Assembly: GCA_027972325.1 (NCBI GenBank)
Contig: JAPMOS010000141.1
Location: forward strand, 28,076 to 92,075
DNA from: Paratrimastix pyriformis
Lineage: Eukaryota; Preaxostyla; Paratrimastigidae
DNA length: 64,000 nucleotides
Direction: 5' to 3'
Shown here: piece after piece, positions 54,601 to 64,000 of the stretch
How positions within the stretch are numbered: position 1 is the first letter of the stretch
Layout: each line of letters starts with the position of its first letter
Notes under the pieces: generated by a model
Told to the model about the DNA's origin: nothing
Seen by the model: only the letters and a program-made list of their open reading frames with translations
Database searches by the model: none
Position numbers and translations under genes: made by a program

Positions 54601-57600
54601 CTGGTGGTCCTGGTTTCGGCCTGCGGTCGGCTGCTCGGCCCGCCGCGCGCCTGGGGGCTGCTGTCCCCCTGGGTCGACCCGACCTGCCTGCCGACGCGGC
54701 CCCTTGTGGGCCTGGGACGGGCCCTGCAGGCTGACCTGATGTCCGCGGGGGGGCCGAGCCCCTCTTCGGGCCCTGCCGAGGCCGAGCTGCGGCCCTTTGC
54801 GGCCCTCTTGGTGGGCCTGGGCGCGCTGGCCGAGGGGTCACCCGCGGGCGGCCTGACGGAGGTTGGTGGGCGCGGGGGTGGGGGTGGGGTGGGGAGGAGT
54901 GGACCCGCCCTGGTGATTGGGATTGGGGGGTATGGCGGCCTGTCGGGCCCAATGTCCCGTCAGATGCTGGCGGGAAGGGGTGCGAGCTGGTCGTCTTCAT
55001 CCACGGACGGCCAAAGGGCAGGGCGCCCAGGTGGTGGATTCTCCGTCTGACTGGCTGGGCGCTTTGACTTTGTGGGGGCTGTTGTTTCGTGTGCAGCTCT
55101 TCATGACCGACTGACTGACATGACTGACTGGGCGCTTTGACTTTGTGGGGTTTGTGTTTCGTGTGCAGCTGTTCATGACCGACTGACTGACATGACTGAC
55201 TGACATGACTGACTGGGCGCTTTGTGGGTGTTGTTTCGTGTGCAGCTGTTCATGACCGGGGGCCCGCTGGCCCGGGCCATGAGCCAACTCGCCCCGAGCC
55301 AAGCCGGCCTTGGCCTCCTGCTGCGGGCCAGCCTGTGCTCCTGGTGCCGCGCCCAGCCCGACCCGGCCGCCGACCGAGCTCTCCTCGGCCTCGGCTGCTG
55401 CCTGCGGGTGGCCCTGGGGGCCCTGGGGCCCGAGGAGCTCCGCCAGGTGATGGTCGAGACGGTGCTGATGGGTGGCGGGCCCGACATGAAGGGGGCCGAC
55501 CATCCGGGGGAGGAGGCCCTCTCCGAGCGGGCCGCCCTGTGGTGGGTCCGGGTCCTCGAGGCCGGGGACGCCGGGGGGGACGCCGGGGGGGCCGGGGGCA
55601 TGGGGGGAATGGGGAGGATGGCCATCGCCGGCCAGGGGGACCTACTCGAGGCCCTGGCCCAGCTGGTCTTCATCACCCGGGCCCCATGCGCACCCAGGGT
55701 CCGCCGGCGCTGCTGTGCCCATCTCCACTCCCAGCCAGCCAGCCCTGTTGCCTGGCTGTGCCGTGCCGTGCCGTGCCCTGCCGTTCCGTGCCGTCTATCT
55801 GCTGTCTGTGCAGGCACCCGTGTCATCTCTGCCCCCGGCCTTCCCACCTGGGCCCCCCTCCGCTGCTGCTGCTGCTGGTGGTGCTGGTGGTGGTCCTGCT
55901 GCTGCTGCTGCGCTGCTGCTGGTGGTGGTGGTGGTGGTGTGCCTGCAGATCGGCTGTGCCCTGGCGGTGCAGCCCCGGGATGTGCTGCTGGCCCAGTGTG
56001 CCCGGGCGCCCCACCTGTGCATGCTGCGGGCCCTGGCCATGGACAGCGACGGGGGGCCCGAGGTGTCCCCCCGGGCCGCCCAGGCCCTCATCGAGGTCGC
56101 CGCCCGCACCTCCCATCGACACCACCCCAGTGGCCAGCTGCCCCGGTGGCATCCTCGCCGGCACGCCCTACACGCCCTGGTCCTGGCGGCCCCCCGTCCG
56201 TCCCTCCTCCTGCCCTTCCCCAACCTGCCACCACCCCCGCCCGAACCCGAACCGTCACCCGAGTCACCACGCTGGCGCCGATGAGGCCCCCCCCAGAGGA
56301 AGAGGAACGCCTTCCCCTCGCGAGCGGAGCCCCGCGGCGAATACAAAGCACAGCAACAGTCAAACCAGCCAAGCTGTGCCTCAGGGCACGAACAGCCCGT
56401 CTGACTGCCCGATTGGCCTTGCGATGGGGCGGGTGTGGGGACAGGGCTGGGGCCCGGGAGCGGCGCGGCTGCCGGGGTGCTGCGGGCCATGGCGGCGGTG
56501 CTGAGGCGGCTCCCCAAAGCCAACCCGGCCGCCCCCGCCGCACCTGCAGGATCGGCATCCGCATCATCGCCATCCGGTCCGCCACGCTCCGCCCTGTGTC
56601 CGGCTGTCTGTCTGTCTGTCTGTGTGGGCTGGGCTGGGCTGGGCTGGGCTGGGCTGGGCTGGGCTGGGCTGGGCTGGGCTGGGCTGGGCTGGGCTGGGCT
56701 GGGCTGGGCTGGGCTGGGCTCTCAGTGCTATGCTGTCCGTGCTGTCCGTGCCCGTGCTGTCCGTGCTGTCCGTGCTGTCCGTGCTGTCCGTGCTGTCCGT
56801 GCTGTCCGTGCTGTCCGTGCTGTCCGTGCTGTCCGTGCTGTCCGTGCGCCTGTGTGCCTGTGCGTGTGTGTGCGCCCGTCTGTGCTGCTCGTGTCATCAT
56901 CATCATCATCATCATCATTTGCGGGGCCTGGTGGTGGCATGCGCTGATGCAGCGCGGGGGCCGGCCGAGGAGGCGGCTGGCGAGCTGGACGCCTGCGGGG
57001 CCGCCCTCGAGCGGAGTGCCGAGGAACCGTCCTCCCGCTTCCCGTCCGCCATGCATCGCCCGGCCCAGCGGACACACCCTCGGTGCCACCACATGGCGCC
57101 CCACCCCACGAACCTGACATCGCAACACACCAACACAGCCAACACAGCCAACACAGCAGCCAACACACCGCATCACCGCCTCCCAGGTCGCCCCGCCTGG
57201 CGCACAGGCCGAGACCCCGCCCGCGCATCATCACCTCACGCATGCCGCGTATCGGTGGCGATGGGTGTGTTTGCAGTGCGGGCGGGCTGCTGGCCCCGGG
57301 CAGCGCTGCCCTGGCGCTCGTCCTCTCGGTCCCGGGCCCCGTGGGGGCGGCCCTGGACGGGCTGCGGGCGCGGCCCCGCAGGTGGGACGAGGCGGCCGCA
57401 CGGGCGGCCCGGGGTGAGCCCGAGTTCCCAGAGGCGGTCGGGCTCATGGGTCCGCCCCCTCCCCCCTCCCCTCCCCTCCCCCCCTCCCCTCCCCCCCCCT
57501 CCCCCCATATTTTGTCACCCCGGCCTCCACTCGGCGCATGCCCTGCCGCCCGCCCTGGGCCAAACCCGATGGCTGTGGTGTTTTCCAGACAGCGTCGCTC

Positions 57601-59860
57601 CGTCCCAAAGGGCGGCCAAAGTATGATGGGGGGGGGTGGGGATCTGGGGTCTGGGGCAGATGAGAGGATGGAGTGAATACAGGGGGACGGGATGCGGTAG
57701 ACTGCGCCCTGGGACGTTCAAAGCGCCTTCCAAAGCGAGCTGTGAACCCGTTTTGCTCATTTCGCCGCCCCATCGGCTGTTACTGTCTTGTGGTGGCGGT
57801 GGTGGTGGCTGGGTGCTGTGTCCCGCCTGCCTTGCCTTGCCTGCCGTGGCTGCAGACCTGGGCCCCTTCGCCCAGCCGCTGTCACTGCCCTTCCACACCT
57901 TGGTCAGCATCCCCGTGACGGCCGCCAAGCTGGAGGGCTGGGCCCGCCACGTGGCCCTCGACGCGGCCCCCCGGGCCCTGGCCCAGCGGGCGGAGGGGGC
58001 GGCCGGCGATGACGAGGGGGCGGCCGGGTCGCCCCTGGCGGCCAAGTTGCGGCTGCTGCTGGACGACTGGGAGACCCTGGGCGCCGCCATCGACGTCTGC
58101 CATCATCATCATCACCATCACCACCACCACCATCAACCCACCATCAGCGCACCACCACCACCATCAGCATTATCATCGACATCAGCATTTGCATCATCAT
58201 CAGGCACCATCAGCACCAGCATCAGCATCACTCGTCATGGCGGTGGCGTTTCCTGGCCGGGTGTGGGTGGTGTGGGTGTGGGTGTGGGTGTGGGTGTGGG
58301 TGTGGGTGTGGGTGTGGGTGTGGGTGTGGGGTTGGGTGCGGGGTGGCGGGGTGGCTGGGGGGGGGTTGTGGCGGCTGGTGGGCGGCGGCAGGCGCTGGAC
58401 GCGGAGTTTGCGCGGCTGGCCCCGCAGATCTTCACCACCACGGCCACCGTCAAGGAAGGTCCGCCCACTGTGCCCTGCCCTACCCCTGCCTGCCCCTGCC
58501 CCGTGCCCGCTGTCGTGTGTTGCGCCAGACTCAGGAAGTCCCGTCAGACGACCTGTCTGTCTGGCTGCGCTGCCCCTGCGGTGGTGCCGGTCAGGGCCGT
58601 GTTTGTGTGGGTCCGGCCAAGGGGCAGGAGCAGGATGGCAGGGCCGTGTTTGTGTGGGTCACCCACCCTCCCCCACTGGCGTCTCTCGTCTCTCGTCTCT
58701 TGGGCCTGGGTTGGGCAGCGGTGACGGCCTGCGGGCCGAGCTGCGAGGGCCCCATGCGGTCGGCCTTCCAGGCGACCCAAGTCCTCGAGCAGCCCCACAT
58801 CAGGCCCGCCCATGCTGACCCCCTCCCCACCCATGCTGGCCACCCTCCCCACCATGCTGACCACCCCCCACCACCATGCTGACATCATCCGATCATCGTC
58901 ATCACCCACGTGAACCACCACTATGACTCGCATCACGATCATCCGATCATCACCACCCATGGGGGGGCGCAGCCTGCAGATGAACCACAATCGGACCCGG
59001 CACGGGGCCACCCTGGACGGGCTGGCGCCCCTGGCCATCCGGGCGGCCCGCCTCGGGGCAGCCATGCGCCGCATCTGCGATCGTCCGCCAGCCGGTGCTC
59101 CCCCCTCGTTCCCCCCGCTCAGCCCTCCGTGTTTATCTCGGCGCCTGCAGCCCGCTCGTCCAGCCCCAAATCTCAAATCTCCACACTCCCACACCACCGT
59201 TGGTGGCGGTGGCGATGATGGTGTGGTAGTGGCGGTGATGTTGATGATGTTGATGATGTTGATGATGTTGATGATGTTGATGATGTTGATGATGTTTGAT
59301 TGGATGATTGGATGGATGGTTGAGATGGTTGAGATGGTTGGGATGATTGGGTGATTGGATTGGACGATATTGCGGCCACACCGGCTTCTCACCTGCCGAC
59401 TCGCCTTCCCTTCCTGGCTGCTGCCCCTCTCTGCCTGCCCCTCTCTGCCTTCCTTTCCCGGCTGCTGCCCCTGTCTGCCCCTATCTGCCTTCCCTTCCTG
59501 GCTGCTGCCCCTCTCTGCCTGCCTGCCGGCGCTTGGCTGTGGCAGGGGCGGCCGCGGAGGGCGCGACCCTGCCCGAGGGCCTGCAGGCTGCCCTAGTCGG
59601 AGTGGCCCGGAGCCCCTGCCCCTACGCGGCCCCGCTGCCCACCTTGGCCCAGGCCCTTCTCACCCGCTGGGCGGCACGGTCCGCAACGACCCATCACAGG
59701 CTCCCACCACCCACTCGCTTTCGCGCTTTCGTGCCCCGTCCCTGCACCATCGCCATCGTGCCAATATTTCCTGACGGGATCGCGGATGGTGCCTGGGGGT
59801 ACCCGTCTGTGTTGTCTGCTCGTGTCTGTGCTGGTGCTGGTGCTGGTGCTGGTGCTGGTG

Positions 59861-59913
<53 letters not shown>

Positions 59914-61271
59914 CTGCGTTCTGTTTCTTTGTTCGGGGCGCCCGTTGCTTGGCGTGGCTCTGCAGGGGCGCGCCCCAAGCGCGCGAGCAGCCCGGGCTGC
60001 TGTGGGCCCTGCTGAGCCACATCCGGCCCCGGCCCGGCCGCCCCTCGGGGCCGCCCCCGGAGCCCCTGCCAGATGCGCTGGCGGCCCTCTTCGCACCCGA
60101 GGCCCTCGCCCAGGCCGGCCAGTGGTCCGTGCTGCCCACGCACACAATCATCCCCGTTGACCACCCGCCCGTGGTGGGGGTCGTCGCGCACGACGTCACG
60201 AGTTGGTGGGCGGCGGGTGGTGGTGGTGAACGGGGGGGCATTGGTGGTGTCTGGAAACGGGGAGCGGGTGCTCCCGAGATGACCATGGTCTCGGTCCGAT
60301 CATGATGATGTCTGGTGGGCTGGGGACTGGGGGGGGGGGGGGGGGGGGGGGGGCTGGCTGGGCGCAGGGCCGAGTACCAGCGAGCGCTGGAGAAGGTGGT
60401 GGCCGCCGGGCCGCTGGCGGTGCCGCTCCTCAGCCGCTTCACGGGGGACCACCTCGCTCAGGTCCACCATCAGCATCAGCATCAATATCATCCAGCCACC
60501 ACCACCACCGTCGTCATCATCCAATCATCATCCAGTCATCATCATCATCATCATCATCCGATCATCATCCGATCATCATCCGATCATCATCCGATCATCA
60601 TCCGATCATCATCCGATCATCATCCGATCATCATCATCATCATCATCACCACCACCACCACTTACCACCCACCCCAGTGCCCCGCTGCGGTCGTCAGCGG
60701 GCTGCTTGGGCCCCTGGGGTCCGCCCTGGGGATGCTGGCCCCCAGCCCCGTCCCGGCTCTGCTGCTGCCCTGCACCGAGATGGCCGCAAGGGTCCGCCCG
60801 CCCTCGGCTCCCCGGCCCACCAGCCACCCCTCGGCATCCCGATGGCCCGCCCCCCAATCCGCTCACATCTCATCGTCGTCCCTGCACTGTTGGTGCTGGG
60901 GTGTCTGTTGCTGTGCCATGCCGCCTGTCTTCCCGTGCCCCAGGAGCCCATCCGGTGGGCGGGGCTGCTTCGGGGCGCGCTGCGTGGGGGCTGGGCCCCG
61001 TCCCTGGTGGACGAGCTGGTGGGGCCGCTGGCGGCTGCCGTCGCCCAACTGGACCCGGCCCGGGCCCTGACCCTCATATGCCTCGTCCGTGGCCCCCCCG
61101 CTCCCTGTCCATCCCGGACCCATCCGTCCGCCGCCTCATCGCGGCGGATCCCATCTTGTGCCGAAGCTTCTGACCATGAGAAGGAGATGACGAAGCGGCA
61201 CGCTCACCCCGGGCAGCCCGGCCGATCGCATGATAGCATCATCATCATCATCATCGTCCTCCTCCTCCTCC

Positions 61272-61336
<65 letters not shown>

Positions 61337-64000
61337 TCATCATCCAGTCATCATCCAGTCATCATCCAGTCATCATCCAGTCATCATCATCCAGTCATCA
61401 TCATCCAATCATCATCAGATCAAATCGTCATTCATCATCGCCATCACCTGATCATCATTATCCAGGCACAACCATCCGGGCATCGTCATCCAAGCATCAC
61501 TCTCTTGGCTCCGTTGGGTGCCTGCACTGCAGCTTCTCGATGGGGTCGCCTGCTGCCCCGGCCGGATCAGCCCCACCGTCGCCGCGGCCCTGGCCGACCG
61601 GCTCCTGGGGCCCCTCACCACCCGTCCGCACCATCCCCCCCATCCGCCGCCCTGTTCCCACATCCTGCGTTCCCGCCAACGTCCGCAACGCAACTTCCAA
61701 GACGAGAGCCAACCGCGAATCCCTCCTCTCCTGCCGTGCCGTCGGACCCAACACGCGCCATCCCATCCCATCCCATCCCATCCCATCCCATCCCATCCCA
61801 TCCCATCCCATCCCCTTCACGGCCACCCCGCAGTGGGCCCCTTCGCGGATCTTCTCCGTGCCGAGGCGGCCCACGCCCTGGCGTCCGGCTCGCGGCTGCC
61901 CCGCCTGAGGCCCGGCCGCTGGCACCCCCTGGGCGTCCCCGTCCTCCCGGGCCCGCACCCCCCTGCCGAGGGGGATCTGCTCCTGGGCGCCGGGCGGCCG
62001 GCCCTGAGCCCCAAGGCGACCCGCCTGGTGGAAGGCGGACGAGCGGCCCTCGAGATGGACGCGGCCCGGCCAGCACTGGCGGCGCCCCCCGGGACCCAGC
62101 AGCCGGACAGCGGCGATGTCGCCCTGCCGGGAATCGTGTGGTCCGCCACCCCCGCCCGCTTGCCCCCGCCGTCCCAGCGCCGCACAGCACCAACCACGCA
62201 CTCTGCTTTGGTTGTTGTCACAGCCCGTCCGATGTGCCCGCCGCCTGCCTGTGCGCGGCCCGGGTGGTGGGCTGCCTGGAGGCCTTGCTGCCGGCCAACC
62301 CCCGGGCTGCCGGGGCCTGGCTGGGTGGCCTGGCCCGGGTCGCCGAGGGGCTGCCCGCCCTGGCCCTGGCCCGCCTCCTCGCCCACGCCCCGGACCAGGG
62401 TCCGCCATCCCCTCCACCCAACACCCGCAGGCGTTCCGGTTGTGCCCTTCTGGGCGGGCACACGGCCACAGCACACAGCCCGCATGCCCCACCTGAGCCC
62501 ACCAGCGCACGCACAGACAGGTAGACAGACGCGCAGGCGAACAAGCCGAGCATGACCGGCCCCCACACGCATGCCGCCAGGCGTCACACATCGCCGCACA
62601 TCCCATCAGCGCACGCGCACCGACACAGATGACACTGATCCGCATGACATCACATGGCGACCCACACGCTCCATGACCCGACCCGCATGAGGACCCAACA
62701 TGCGCATGACATGACAGTCCCACACGCAGACGGATCGGATGATGACCTCCCACTTTGGCTGGTGGTTGGTGGTTGGCGGGTGCATGGTGGAAGGCGCACG
62801 TGCTGCTTTTTTTCACGCCCCTTTTGGCTGGTGGTTGGCTGGTGGTTGGCTGGTGGTTGGCGGGGGGCGGGGGGGCGGGGGCAGGGTGGGAGGCGGCCAT
62901 GCTGGAGGCGACCCGCGCCCTGGGCCCGCTGCCCGTGGGCTGCTGCTACGCCCTGGCCCTGCCCGCCCGCCTCAGGCTGCGCGTCTTTGCCCATCCGGCG
63001 CTCGGTCCGCACCCCCCGAGTGGGTCCCCCTCCCCTCCCCTGGGGCCCGGCTGGCCTGGCACGCCACCATGTCCACCATCCCCATCATCGGATGTGTGTC
63101 TGATTGCTGGGTGCGTGGGGGCCTGGGATGGGATGGGGTGCCTCCCCTGGACGCACTGGTTCGCCGGCCCGTCGTATCATCGTGTGTGCGTGCTGGGTGC
63201 AGTGGGTGCCCTGATGGAGTGTGTCCCCTGGGCCGAGCTGGGCGCCAGGCTGCGGACGGGCCTCGAGGAGGCGGAGCCCACAGGTTCGCATGCCATGCCG
63301 GGCCCCCGATGGGTGTGTGTGTGTGTGTGTGTGCGTGTGTGCGTGTGCGTGCGTGCGTGCGTGCAATGTCGGTGCCTTGTCTCGGGCGCCCCCGTCGGTT
63401 GGCGGCCTCCAGTCGGTCGGTCTTCGTGCCGCGGGCGGGGGGCCTCGTGTTTGGTCAAAACCCCGAATGAATGAACGATGGCGATGCCTGGTGATCCAAC
63501 CGCCCGTCACATCCGCTGGCTCCCCTCCCGTCCCTTCCTGTCCCCTGCTGCTGCCCCGCCGGTGCCCAGCCTCGCTGGCTGGCTGCCTGTGGCTCGCCCT
63601 GGCCGTCGAGCTGCACTGCTGCGCCGGCTGCCCCAAGGGCGCCCCATGGCTGGATGTGCTGCGGTCTGTCTCTTCGAACCCCTGTAAATTATTTGTGGGC
63701 GCCGTGGTTTGAACTCGGGTCCATCACCCTTGGTCGCCCCCTGCTGCAGGACGGTGCCCTGGGAGCGAGTCGGGCCCCGGGCCTACCGCCGCGTCTTCAC
63801 GGGGCGCACCCTCGCCCAGGCCGTCGCAGGTCGGGCCCGCCACCTCGACCACCGCACCCCCTCCCCTCCCCTCCCACCTCCCGGTCCCCCACACATGCCG
63901 CCCATGGCGAGCCGTATGGCTGGCTGGCTCACCCGACCGCCCGCCATCATCACGCACACACTTGGTTGGTTGGCTGGCTGGCTGCTGCAGGGCGGCTGCC
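49240..64000 (+). CDS. Very large alpha-helical protein (HEAT/ARM-like), 3' end beyond window
   Basis: Starts MMRRVLDASKEANDLLSKRQ (exon 49240-49487), then 49538 onward with DLSRALFNEEVALREFVLEV. Many exons follow, nearly all Leu/Ala-rich helices. Clear blocks lie near 49850-50162 (FAATVTIARLPRADWLRLLA), 50434-50544 (SLDLLERVRAIRGLPSAAVL), 51175-51350 (TAIYALHLLAYLLREASPGG), 52036-52275, 52960-53050 (RQHCIAALGVRMLLHMGLLA), 53453-53940, 54600-54860, 55238-55705, 55950-56110, 57860-58100, 58975-59090, 59550-59690, 60367-60465, 60680-60790, 60945-61080, 61520-61610, 61836-62145, 62222-62400, 62885-63005, 63201-63285 and 63750-63835. Helix pairs of about 35-45 residues suggest a solenoid scaffold such as a focadhesin-, importin- or ECM29-type protein. 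I cannot name it. It may be more than one gene, since no internal stop-plus-start was convincing either way. Confidence 0.55.
50255..50425 (+). repeat. 26-bp GTGTGTCCGTCTGTGCCTG tandem repeat in intron
   Basis: Six to seven units of TGTGTGTCCGTCTGTGCCTG plus TTTGGC, later with CCCG in place of CCTG and one shortened unit. It ends just before the acceptor of the 50434 exon. Each unit contains a GTCCG, the local donor consensus. Confidence 0.9.
51515..51660 (+). repeat. Three adjacent short satellites: GGGAT, GGCT, GGGATTGGC
   Basis: GGGAT units (51521-51543), GGCT units (51548-51600) and six GGGATTGGC units (51604-51657) follow one another within one intron of the giant gene. The downstream exon reads AYGQACLRGLPWGTMDRETL. 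Confidence 0.9.
55061..55250 (+). repeat. Triplicated 3' splice site with exon start
   Basis: Three units, each GGGCGCTTTG...TTTCGTGTGCAG followed by CTSTTCATGACCG, with exon starts at about 55096, 55169 and 55238. Only the third continues in a long frame (LFMTGGPLARAMSQLAPSQ). The first two read LFMTD and stop at TGA. The spacer ACTGACTGACATGACTGACT is itself repeated. Confidence 0.9.
56618..56855 (+). repeat. GGGCT pentamer and GTGCTGTCC nonamer satellites
   Basis: About 18 GGGCT units (56626-56720) are followed after a short gap by about 13 GTGCTGTCC units (56727-56848, one interrupted). They lie in an intron of the giant gene. The apparent ORFs (repeating GLGWA and VLSVLS) are composition artefacts. 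Confidence 0.95.
58256..58340 (+). repeat. GGGTGT hexamer satellite
   Basis: About 13 tandem GTGGGT units in an intron of the giant gene, between helical exons ending near 58100 and starting near 58390. A CATCAT-rich stretch precedes it. Confidence 0.9.
59225..59345 (+). repeat. GTTGATGAT and GGTTGAGAT satellites
   Basis: Seven to eight GATGTTGAT units (59236-59297), then TTGGATGATTGGATG and three GGTTGAGAT units. Intron of the giant gene. Confidence 0.9.
59822..59915 (+). repeat. GGTGCT and GTCGCT hexamer satellites
   Basis: Five to six CTGGTG units change abruptly into about nine CTGTCG units. This intronic array differs from its neighbour by point changes of the same hexamer, suggesting spread from one seed. 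Confidence 0.9.
61225..61460 (+). repeat. CAT trinucleotide and CATCATCCAGT satellites
   Basis: About 23 CAT units (61267-61333) are followed by repeated CATCATCCAGT units. CATCAT on the sense strand is the commonest repeat in introns of this window. Confidence 0.95.
61758..61815 (+). repeat. CCCAT pentamer satellite
   Basis: Ten tandem CCCAT units at 61761-61810, ending about 20 bp before the likely acceptor of the 61836 exon of the giant gene. Confidence 0.9.
63690..63726 (-). other. tRNA T-arm-like fragment, second copy
   Basis: The minus strand reads GGACCCGAGTTCAAACCACG followed by GCGCCCA, similar over about 30 bases to the block at 12328-12361. It lies in an intron of the giant gene. 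No tRNA cloverleaf can be drawn around it. Confidence 0.35.

Noticed and set aside
53801-56110. Very long plus-strand ORFs in several frames around 53-57 kb
   Set aside because: GC-rich DNA keeps multiple frames open. I kept only stretches with helical, non-repetitive composition bounded by plausible splice sites.

Overview
This window is nuclear DNA of a GC-rich unicellular eukaryote. Almost every gene is split by many introns, the gene families are eukaryotic (RS-domain protein, NEDD8 E1 catalytic subunit UBA3, a CatSper-like channel, a START protein, TmcB-family membrane proteins), and introns and intergenic DNA are full of simple repeats and long pure C or G runs. The CatSper-like channel and TmcB proteins suggest a motile, free-living protist. 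A Preaxostylan flagellate such as Paratrimastix is my guess from memory of gene content, not something the sequence proves. Gene density is high: head-to-head pairs lie about 65 bp apart or overlap at their start codons.

Layout. 1-455: last exon of an RS-domain protein. 547-906 (-): DUF1294 membrane protein, divergent from 972-2805 (+): amidohydrolase. 3164-9204 (-): SAP-domain protein with a NuSAP-like N terminus, Pro/Ala-rich middle and introns loaded with satellites, including a giant inverted pentanucleotide array. 9766-12320 (+): CatSper-like voltage-gated channel. 13944-16637 (-): UBA3. 17128-18154 (-): METTL21-type methyltransferase, head-to-head with 18153-20816 (+): a bacterial-looking histidine-kinase-type ATPase. 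22038-22934 (+): START protein. 23327-25633 (+): coiled-coil protein. 26234-27106 (-): small CxxC protein, possibly RPAIN-like. 27553-37358 and 38187-48790 (+): tandem pair of about 29-exon TmcB-like genes. 49240 to the window end (+): a very large helical, probably HEAT/ARM-type gene, cut by the edge.

The genes do not form one pathway. Three things stand out. First, the 5' splice site is unusual: nearly all introns I could place start GTC, mostly GTCCG or GTCTG, rather than GTAAGT or GTATGT. Second, exon-intron junctions are repeatedly echoed, with short pieces of an exon edge plus its splice site duplicated inside the neighbouring intron, sometimes with an immediate stop codon. Third, the TmcB pair is near identical over its first half, introns included, but diverged over the second half, and each copy carries a different apparent lesion.

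Gene models are hand-built from reading frame, splice dinucleotides and remembered family motifs. Exon edges are firm where family conservation runs across the junction (UBA3, ATPase, START, amidohydrolase, much of TmcB) and soft elsewhere.
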